From positions 1-5,906 of the forward strand of contig QFPJ01000073.1 in NCBI GenBank assembly GCA_003241685.1: a stretch of DNA of 5,906 nucleotides, read 5' to 3'. Made by a program: the position numbers and the translations under genes. The notes beneath the pieces are model-generated. The model was not told where the DNA came from. It made no database searches and saw only the letters and a list, made by a program, of their open reading frames with translations. Numbering within the stretch: the first letter of the stretch is position 1; each line of letters starts with the position of its first letter. Origin of the DNA: Sphingopyxis macrogoltabida (lineage in GTDB: Bacteria > Pseudomonadota > Alphaproteobacteria > Sphingomonadales > Sphingomonadaceae). Of the stretch, positions 1 to 4,695 are shown piece by piece.

Positions 1-3
1 CAT
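1..3 (-). CDS. Possible start codon of a minus-strand gene leaving the left edge (partial)
   Basis: The first three bases are CAT, so the minus strand carries ATG at the very edge. It is preceded by GGGGAG (complement of 12-17) with a spacer of about 8-9 nt, which is plausible ribosome-binding spacing. If real, the gene runs leftwards out of the window, downstream of and on the same strand as the ornithine decarboxylase. Only the start codon would be present, so no product can be named. Chance occurrence of ATG is the main alternative. Confidence 0.25.
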
Positions 4-24
4 TTTCCGGCGCTCCCCGCTTCT

Positions 25-101
25 GTCATTCCCGCGAAAGCGGGAACCCAGAGCATGCGTCGGCTGCCTCCGCACTGGCTCCCCGCTTTCGCGGGGACGA
101 C
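25..101. repeat. Composite inverted repeat with CCCGC-GAAA-GCGGG hairpins
   Basis: The arms 25-51 and 75-101 are inverted copies matching at 23 of 27 positions, separated by 23 nt. Each arm is itself a hairpin. The left has a 7-bp stem (29-35 with 40-46) closed by a GAAA tetraloop; the right has a 7-bp stem (80-86 with 91-97) around TTTC, which is GAAA on the other strand. The flanks (GTCATTCCCGC and CCCAG) resemble a dispersed palindromic family common between genes in sphingomonads and other alphaproteobacteria. That attribution is from recognition; the structure is visible directly. Confidence 0.8.
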
Positions 102-148
102 AAGGGCGGGAGATGCGGAATCTCCGCAATCGACCGTTTCCTATCCCT

Positions 149-221
149 CGTCATTTCGGACTTGATCCGGAATCCACTGCGGCATCGCGGTCGTGGACCC
201 CGGATCAGGTGGCGGGTGACG
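149..221. repeat. Second dispersed inverted repeat (GGACTTGATCCGG type)
   Basis: The arms 149-176 and 194-221 are inverted copies of 28 nt around a 17-nt spacer. They match at 19 of 28 positions, and most differences are transitions that could form G-U pairs. The best-conserved block is TGATCCGG near the inner ends, with CGTCA at the outer ends. It resembles a second common alphaproteobacterial intergenic palindrome, in a diverged copy: the right arm has GGTGGCGGG where a symmetric copy would complement the left arm. It lies between the first repeat and the decarboxylase-proximal hairpin. Confidence 0.7.
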
Positions 222-241
222 ATGAGCGGATACCGCCGCGC

Positions 242-292
242 CCGCACCCGATCGGCAGCGGACGGCAAGCGCCCGTTGCCGATCGGGTGCGG
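242..292 (-). terminator. Long hairpin just downstream of the ornithine decarboxylase
   Basis: Positions 242-257 and 277-292 form a perfect 16-bp inverted repeat (CCGCACCCGATCGGCA and its complement). The stem continues inwards through a G-U pair and three G-C pairs, then one mismatch and two more pairs. It begins 7 nt after the decarboxylase stop codon. No T-tract follows on the minus strand, so a classic intrinsic terminator is not supported. It may instead mark or protect the mRNA 3' end, or assist Rho-dependent termination. Confidence 0.55.
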
Positions 293-298
293 TGCGTG

Positions 299-1492
299 TC
301 AGAACAGCTTGGTGACGGTCGCGGTGCGGCGTTCCTGTTCGACTTCGCCGGTGTAGAGGCTGGCCATCGGTTCGTCGCTGACGACGTGGATTTCCTCCGC
401 GCCGAAGCCGTTGAACTTCGTCCGCATCGCGCAGCCATAGGCGCCGAGCATCCCGATCTCGATGAAATCGCCCGCCTTCACATCCGCCGGAAGGAAGAAG
501 GGGCCGGCCATATGGTCGAGGTCGTCGCAGGTCGGGCCATAGAAGCTGAACGGCAGCATCTCCGCGTCGCTTTCTTCGTCGCGCAGCAGCGTGACGGGGA
601 AGCGCCAGCCGACATGCGCGGCGTCGAACAGCGCGCCATAGGCGCCGTCGTTGATATACAGTTCCTCGCCGCGGCGCTTTTCGACGCGGACGATCAGCGA
701 GCTATATTCGGCCGACAGCGCGCGGCCGGGTTCGCACCACAGTTCGGCCGAATAGCTGATCGGCAGGCTTTCGAAGCTGCGATGGATCGTTTCGAAATAG
801 GCATCGAGCGGCGGCGGTTCCATGCCCGGATAGGAGGAGGGAAAGCCGCCGCCGACATCGACGATGTCGACCGTGACCGAGGCCGCGACGATCGCGGCGC
901 GGACGCGCTCCATCGCCTGGGCATAGGCGTGCGGGGTCATCGCCTGGCTGCCGACATGGAAGCAGATGCCGAGCGCGTCGGCGGCCTGCCGCGTCGCCAT
1001 CAGCAGTTCGGCGACATCCTCCGGCTCGGCGCCGAATTTCGCCGCCAGGCTGAGCTTCGAATGATCGGACGAGACGCGCAGCCGCACGAGCAGGTTCAGG
1101 TCCTGCGCGCCTTCGGTGGCGCGGACGATCTTTTCCAGCTCGTCCATCGTGTCGAGCGAGAAGGTGCGCACGCCATGCTTCCAATAGGCTTCGGAAATCG
1201 CTTCCTCGGCCTTGACCGGGTGCATGAAGCAGAGCGTCGCGTCGGGCAGGGTGCGCGCGACCAGCCGGACCTCGGCGATCGAGGCGACGTCATAGTGCGT
1301 CACGCCCGAATCCCACAGCACACGCAGCAGGTCCGGCGACGGATTCGCCTTGACCGCATACATGGTCGTGCCGGGAAATCGCTCGATGAAGAAACGCGCT
1401 GCGCGCCGCGCGGCATGCGGGCGGACAAGCGTAACAGGTTCGACCGGCGAAAGTGCCTGAATCAGCCCGTGGGCGCTATGATGCTGGTGCAA
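299..1492 (-). CDS. odc: Ornithine decarboxylase, PLP-dependent group IV (alanine-racemase fold)
   Basis: This 397-aa cytosolic enzyme should decarboxylate L-ornithine to putrescine, the entry step of polyamine synthesis. Visible family motifs are the PLP lysine K48 in YAVKANP (45-51), DVASIAEV (68-75), HVGSQ (179-183), the phosphate-binding DVGGGFP (212-218), EPGR (254-257), NDG with D282, and GPTCDDLD (319-326), whose C322 and D323 match the catalytic Cys-Asp of eukaryotic-type ornithine decarboxylases. Some relatives also accept lysine, which the sequence cannot exclude. The start is TTG at 1492. An in-frame stop lies nine codons upstream, and the only in-frame ATG codons lie at or beyond residue 44, inside the barrel domain. 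A weak GGGGG ribosome site sits 9 nt upstream of the TTG. The gene diverges from the reductase-like gene at 1737 and is probably driven by the promoter-like site at 1574-1602. No frameshift or truncation is seen. Confidence 0.9.
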   Translation of the reverse strand: MHQHHSAHGLIQALSPVEPVTLVRPHAARRAARFFIERFPGTTMYAVKANPSPDLLRVLWDSGVTHYDVASIAEVRLVARTLPDATLCFMHPVKAEEAISEAYWKHGVRTFSLDTMDELEKIVRATEGAQDLNLLVRLRVSSDHSKLSLAAKFGAEPEDVAELLMATRQAADALGICFHVGSQAMTPHAYAQAMERVRAAIVAASVTVDIVDVGGGFPSSYPGMEPPPLDAYFETIHRSFESLPISYSAELWCEPGRALSAEYSSLIVRVEKRRGEELYINDGAYGALFDAAHVGWRFPVTLLRDEESDAEMLPFSFYGPTCDDLDHMAGPFFLPADVKAGDFIEIGMLGAYGCAMRTKFNGFGAEEIHVVSDEPMASLYTGEVEQERRTATVTKLF

Positions 1493-1524
1493 CTCAAGGG
1501 ACCCCCAAAAATAACGTTAAACAT
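1462..1524 (-). CDS. Possible 20-codon upstream ORF overlapping the decarboxylase start
   Basis: On the minus strand an ATG at 1524-1522 opens a 20-codon frame ending in TGA at 1462. It overlaps the TTG start of the decarboxylase in another frame. An AAGG element 8 nt upstream could bind ribosomes and lies inside the 1525-1537 hairpin, so its accessibility could be controlled. The peptide begins MFNVIFGG and matches no family I know. Leader peptides controlling ornithine decarboxylase exist in enterobacteria (speFL), but no similarity to that peptide is visible. Chance occurrence is quite possible. Confidence 0.2.
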   Translation of the reverse strand: MFNVIFGGPLSCTSIIAPTG

Positions 1525-1566
1525 CAAGGCTGCCTTGCGGTTATTGGAAGTCCCCCTGGGGCAGCG
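1493..1566 (-). promoter_or_regulatory. Structured 5' leader of the ornithine decarboxylase mRNA
   Basis: If transcription starts near 1566, the leader is about 74 nt. It contains a perfect 6+1+6 hairpin at 1525-1537 (CAAGGCAGCCTTG on the minus strand). A second pairing could join GGGGGAC (complement of 1550-1556) to GTCCCTT (complement of 1496-1502), next to the TTG start, as seven pairs including two G-U. The CCTTG near the start could also compete for the CAAGG arm of the hairpin. Alphaproteobacterial ornithine decarboxylase genes are known to carry a conserved leader RNA, the speF motif of Rfam. Whether this is a member cannot be judged by eye. Confidence 0.4.
1525..1537. repeat. Perfect 6+1+6 palindrome in the decarboxylase leader
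   Basis: The plus strand reads CAAGGC-T-GCCTTG. It lies 33 bp upstream of the decarboxylase TTG, immediately before the ATG of the possible upstream ORF. It could be an RNA hairpin or a protein-binding operator. Confidence 0.6.
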
Positions 1567-1573
1567 GACAGCG

Positions 1574-1602
1574 CATATATGGAGGGGGGTCCCCCCTGTA
1601 AA
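1574..1602 (-). promoter_or_regulatory. Promoter-like site for the decarboxylase with a palindromic spacer
   Basis: On the minus strand TTTACA (1602-1597; five of six consensus positions) is followed after exactly 17 bp by TATATG (1579-1574; four of six). The spacer contains a perfect palindrome at 1583-1597 (seven paired positions around a central base), whose core is six G, one A and six C on this strand and whose outer base overlaps the -35 element. A protein bound there would sit between the -35 and -10 elements, a usual place for repression. Related G-run motifs recur at 1498-1506 (GGGACCCCC) and 1550-1556 (GTCCCCC). The promoter is inferred; the sequence and spacing are observed. Confidence 0.5.
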
Positions 1603-1621
1603 GACCCTTTGGCGCAATTTC

Positions 1622-1674
1622 GTAACATGGCGGTAACAGGCGCGGTGAACCGGGGCAGGGGCGCGGTAACCGGG
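1622..1674. repeat. Spaced GTAAC direct repeats in the divergent intergenic region
   Basis: GTAAC occurs at 1622, 1633 and 1666, with a variant GTGAAC at 1645. Offsets of 11 and 33 bp place the exact copies on the same face of the helix. A longer imperfect direct repeat covers 1639-1654 (GGCGCGGTGAACCGGG) and 1660-1674 (GGCGCGGTAACCGGG), 21 bp apart. The array lies 63-115 bp upstream of the reductase-like gene and 20-72 bp upstream of the decarboxylase -35 element, so it could act on either. No known regulator is recognised. Confidence 0.4.
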
Positions 1675-1720
1675 AGGACAGCGGTTCGCCCGCCCGCTAT
1701 TGCAAAAAAACCCTATCACC

Positions 1721-1725
1721 GGAGG
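1721..1725 (+). promoter_or_regulatory. Ribosome binding site GGAGG of the reductase-like gene
   Basis: GGAGG lies 11 nt before the ATG at 1737. It supports that start and is the only strong site in the vicinity. No convincing -35/-10 pair was seen for this gene. Confidence 0.7.
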
Positions 1726-1736
1726 ATCGCGCCGCC

Positions 1737-3389
1737 ATGACACCGCCCGCCGACGTCAACCACACATTTTCCGATGCCGAGCTTATGGAGCTGACGGCGT
1801 TCGGCCGCGTCGAATCGCACCGGGCGGGCGATCTGATCCTGGCGGAAGGGACGATGGCGCCCGATTGCATCGTCACCCTGTCGGGGCACACCGACATTTT
1901 TGCGACCACCGACGAGGGCGAGCGGCGCGTCGGGTGGATGGAGCGCGGGCAGTTCGCGGGCGACCTGTCGATCCTGACCGGCCAGCGCCACCTGTCGCGG
2001 GTCGAAATGGGCGCCGACGGGGACATCCTGCGGATCGCGCATGCGGATTTCCAGCGGCTGATCGGCGGCAACAGCCATTTTTCCGACGTGTTCGTGCGTG
2101 TCTTCGCGGCGCGGCGCGAGTTCGGCAACAGCCGGGGTTTCGCCGCGATCATCATCCTGGGCGCGGCGATGGACCGCAGCGTCTATGCGCTGCGCGACCT
2201 GCTTGCCAAACATGGCGTCGCGCACCGCTGGTTCGACCCGGCCGACGGGCCGGTCGCCGCCCACCTGATGGCCGAACGCGGGCTGGACGACGCGCAGTTG
2301 CCGGCGGTGATCCTGGGCGCCGCCGACGTGCTGGTCCGGCCGACGCCCGAGGAACTGGCGCAGGGGCTGGGGCTGGACCTGCTGCCCGACGGGGCGACCG
2401 CCGATGTGATCGTGGTGGGCAGCGGGCCCGGCGGGCTGGCGGCGGCGGTCTATGCGGCGTCGGAAGGGTTGACCGCGATCGCGCTCGACGCGCTGGCGCC
2501 GGGCGGTCAGGCGGGCACATCGTCGAAGATCGAGAATTATCTGGGCTTTCCGACCGGCATTTCGGGCAACGAGCTGGCGCGGCGCGCGACGGTGCAGGCG
2601 CAGAAATTCGGCGCCCGGATCGTGGCGCCGGTGCGCGCCGCGGCGGTCGGGCGCGACGGCGACGCCTATTGCCTGGAACTGGCGGACGGCCGCAGGCTGC
2701 GGTCGCGCGCGGTGGTGATCGCGTCGGGCGCGCAATATCAACGGCTGCCGATCGCGGGGATCGAGGCCTATGAAGGGCGCGGCATCTATTATGGCGCGAC
2801 GCCGATGGAGGCGCAGCTTTGCGGCAATGCCGAGGTGACGGTCGTCGGGTCGGGCAATTCGGCGGGACAGGGCGCCATCTATCTCGCCGGTGTCGCGAAG
2901 AAGGTCCATGTCGTCTTTCGCCGCAAGAGCCTGCGCGAGACGATGTCCGAATATCTGGTCAGGCGGCTGGAGGAACATCCCAATATCGAGATCGTCCCCG
3001 CGACCGACGTGGTCGCGCTGCACGGGGACGATGCGCTGGACGGGCTGACCTATCGCTGCCGCGAGACGGGGGCGGAAAGCGGATGCGATTGCCGGTTCCT
3101 GTTCCTGTTTCTGGGCGCGACCCCCAACACCGGCTGGCTGCCCGGCGAAATGGTGTGCGACGAAAAGGGGTTCGTGAAGACGGGGACCGACATCGCGCCG
3201 CTGGAACTGGTGCGCGCGGGCTGGTCGCTGGACCGGATGCCGAGCCGTTACGAAACGAGCTGGCCGCGCATCTATGCGATCGGCGACGTCCGCAAGGGAT
3301 CGGTGAAGCGCGTCGCATCGTCGGTCGGCGAGGGGTCGGTGGTGGTCAGCGACATCCACCAGGCGCTGGCGGAGGTCGGCTCCGCCTGA
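1737..3389 (+). CDS. Cyclic-nucleotide-binding-like domain fused to a thioredoxin-reductase-like flavoprotein without CxxC
   Basis: This 550-aa protein has three parts. Residues about 10-120 resemble a cyclic-nucleotide-binding domain, with GQFAGDLSILTG (71-82) at the phosphate-binding cassette. The usual GE is GD here and the canonical Arg-Ala pair is not obvious, so cAMP/cGMP binding is uncertain. Residues about 132-215 look like a thioredoxin/glutaredoxin-type fold without active-site cysteines. Residues about 222-545 are a pyridine-nucleotide-disulfide oxidoreductase of thioredoxin-reductase type, with FAD motif GSGPGG (228-233), GGQAG (256-260), NADPH motif GSGNSA (371-376), basic RRK (395-397) typical for NADPH, and the C-terminal FAD segment IYAIGD (512-517). 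Where thioredoxin reductase has CATC, this protein has GATP (about 353-356), so it cannot do the classic disulfide relay. Databases often call such fusions thioredoxin-disulfide reductase or trxB, which overstates function. It is probably a cytosolic, nucleotide-responsive redox enzyme. It is divergent from the decarboxylase and convergent with nspC. Confidence 0.85.
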   Translation: MTPPADVNHTFSDAELMELTAFGRVESHRAGDLILAEGTMAPDCIVTLSGHTDIFATTDEGERRVGWMERGQFAGDLSILTGQRHLSRVEMGADGDILRIAHADFQRLIGGNSHFSDVFVRVFAARREFGNSRGFAAIIILGAAMDRSVYALRDLLAKHGVAHRWFDPADGPVAAHLMAERGLDDAQLPAVILGAADVLVRPTPEELAQGLGLDLLPDGATADVIVVGSGPGGLAAAVYAASEGLTAIALDALAPGGQAGTSSKIENYLGFPTGISGNELARRATVQAQKFGARIVAPVRAAAVGRDGDAYCLELADGRRLRSRAVVIASGAQYQRLPIAGIEAYEGRGIYYGATPMEAQLCGNAEVTVVGSGNSAGQGAIYLAGVAKKVHVVFRRKSLRETMSEYLVRRLEEHPNIEIVPATDVVALHGDDALDGLTYRCRETGAESGCDCRFLFLFLGATPNTGWLPGEMVCDEKGFVKTGTDIAPLELVRAGWSLDRMPSRYETSWPRIYAIGDVRKGSVKRVASSVGEGSVVVSDIHQALAEVGSA

Positions 3390-3390
3390 T

Positions 3391-3418
3391 CCTCCCCACG
3401 GGCTTCGCCGCGGGGAGG
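3391..3418. terminator. Hairpin between convergent genes
   Basis: CCTCCCC (3391-3397) pairs with GGGGAGG (3412-3418) in a perfect 7-bp stem. After an A/C mismatch a further CGG/CCG pairing encloses the loop GCTTCG. It sits in the 34-bp gap between the stops of the reductase-like gene and nspC, where a bidirectional terminator is expected. No T-run follows on either strand. Hairpins of this CCTCCCC/GGGGAGG type are frequent at gene ends in sphingomonads. Confidence 0.6.
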
Positions 3419-3423
3419 GTCGT

Positions 3424-4611
3424 TCAGCTCAGCCGCGTCTTGAAATCCTGATAACCGAATTCGCGGATCAGCGTCAGTTCGTCGGTATCGCTGTCCCACA
3501 GCCAGATCGAGGGCAGCGGCACGCCGTTGAACATGTTGGTCTTGACCATCGAATAATGCGCCTGGTCGAGAAAGGCGAAACGCTGGCCGATGCGCGCGTC
3601 GCCGGGCAGGCGATAGTCGCCGATCACGTCGCCCGCCAGGCAGGACGGGCCGCCGAGGCGGGTCGGCATCCCGCCGCTGTCCTCGCCCAGCATGGCGGGG
3701 CGATAGGGCGCCTCGATCACGTCGGGCATGTGACAGGTCGCGCTGACGTCGGTGATGCCGATCGCCATGCCATTGTCGAACAGGTCGAGGATTTCGCCGA
3801 CGAGGATGCCGGCGTCGAGCGCGACCGCTTCGCCCGGTTCGATCATCACGTCGCAATTGGTGGCGGCGCGCACCTGTTTCAGAAAGGCGACGAGGTCGTC
3901 GATCTGGTAATCGGCGCGCGTCACATGGTGGCCGCCGCCGAAATTGATCCATTTGAGCTGCCCGAAAAAGGGGCGCAGCATCGGCTGCACCGCGTTCCAG
4001 GTGCGCGCCAGCGGCGGGAAATCCTGTTCGCACAGGCTGTGCATATGGATGCCGTCGACGCCCTGCATATGGTCGGGCAGCAACTGGGTGACGGGAAAGC
4101 CCAGCCGGCTGCACGGCGCGGCGGGATCATATTTGGCGACGTCGCCCTCGCTGTGCATCGGATTGATCCTGAGGCCGATGTCGAAGCGTTCGCCGCGCGC
4201 GCGCAGTTCGTCCAGCAGCGGGCGGAAGCGCGCGATCTGGCCCGGCGAATTGAAGATGAGATGGTCGGACAGCGCCGCGATCTCGGGCAGGTCGGCGGCC
4301 TTGTAGCCCGCGCAATAGGTCGCGACCTCGCGGTCGCCGGCGGGCCCGCCATATTCGGCGCGGCCGAGGCGCGCCTCGTACAGACCCGACGCGCAGACGC
4401 CGTCCACATAGGCGGCGACGGTCGGGCCGAGCGACCACATCGAAAAAGCCTTGAGCGCGGCGAGCACGCGGGCGCCCGATCGGTCGCCGATGTCGCGCAG
4501 CACCGCCAGATTCGCGCGCACCTTCGCCGCGTCCACGACGAAGGCGGGCGAGGGGACGCGGTGGAGGTCGAAGTGGGCAAAGGCCCCGGGGTCGCCGGCT
4601 CTGGTTTCCAT
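3424..4611 (-). CDS. nspC: Carboxynorspermidine/carboxyspermidine decarboxylase
   Basis: This 395-aa cytosolic PLP enzyme of the alanine-racemase fold should decarboxylate carboxyspermidine or carboxynorspermidine to spermidine or norspermidine, the last step of the alternative polyamine route. Visible motifs are the PLP lysine K54 in ALKAFS (52-57), HSLCEQ (191-196), INFGGGHH (222-229), EPGEA (258-262), CHMPDVIE (293-300), GPSCLAGD (321-328) with C324 in the catalytic-cysteine position, and YSMVKTNMFNG (353-363). I chose ATG at 4611 (METRAGDPGAF). An in-frame ATG at 4659 would add 16 residues encoded by the low-complexity linker (MLPPFLPSRKTPKCAA), which does not look like family sequence. 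There is no Shine-Dalgarno before 4611; the leader is C-rich. Norspermidine versus spermidine product cannot be told from sequence, though spermidine is the usual product in alphaproteobacteria. The partner dehydrogenase is not in the window. Confidence 0.92.
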   Translation of the reverse strand: METRAGDPGAFAHFDLHRVPSPAFVVDAAKVRANLAVLRDIGDRSGARVLAALKAFSMWSLGPTVAAYVDGVCASGLYEARLGRAEYGGPAGDREVATYCAGYKAADLPEIAALSDHLIFNSPGQIARFRPLLDELRARGERFDIGLRINPMHSEGDVAKYDPAAPCSRLGFPVTQLLPDHMQGVDGIHMHSLCEQDFPPLARTWNAVQPMLRPFFGQLKWINFGGGHHVTRADYQIDDLVAFLKQVRAATNCDVMIEPGEAVALDAGILVGEILDLFDNGMAIGITDVSATCHMPDVIEAPYRPAMLGEDSGGMPTRLGGPSCLAGDVIGDYRLPGDARIGQRFAFLDQAHYSMVKTNMFNGVPLPSIWLWDSDTDELTLIREFGYQDFKTRLS

Positions 4612-4695
4612 GGCGGCGCATTTAGGGGTTTTGCGGGAAGGAAGGAAGGGGGGAAGCAAGGGGGGGGAGGGGGAAGCAAGGGGGGAGCGTGCGTC
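4612..4695 (-). promoter_or_regulatory. G-rich (plus) / C-rich (minus) linker upstream of nspC
   Basis: This 84-bp gap separates the glycosylasparaginase-like stop from nspC. The plus strand has G-tracts at 4648-4653, 4660-4667, 4669-4673 and 4680-4685, joined by loops AAGCAA, A and AAGCAA, which is a complete G-quadruplex motif in the template strand. The AAGCAAG block recurs at 20-bp spacing, so it may have arisen by duplication. As nspC leader RNA the region is C-rich; 4621-4686 contains only three G residues, as Rho-loading sites prefer. No promoter was recognised in it. Confidence 0.5.

Noticed and set aside
25..101. CRISPR-like array at the left edge
   Set aside because: There are only two repeat copies, in inverted rather than direct orientation, with no regular spacers.
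25..221. Insertion sequence or transposon remnant
   Set aside because: No transposase fragment or target-site duplication is visible between or around the repeats; dispersed palindromes explain the structure better.
113..1636. A 507-codon open frame on the plus strand opposite the ornithine decarboxylase
   Set aside because: It covers the decarboxylase in antisense and includes repeat sequence and the control region. The minus-strand protein has all family motifs, so this is a shadow.
1716..3359. A 547-codon open frame on the minus strand opposite the reductase-like gene
   Set aside because: It is antisense to a gene with FAD and NADPH motifs and has no recognisable domain; explained by GC-rich codon structure.
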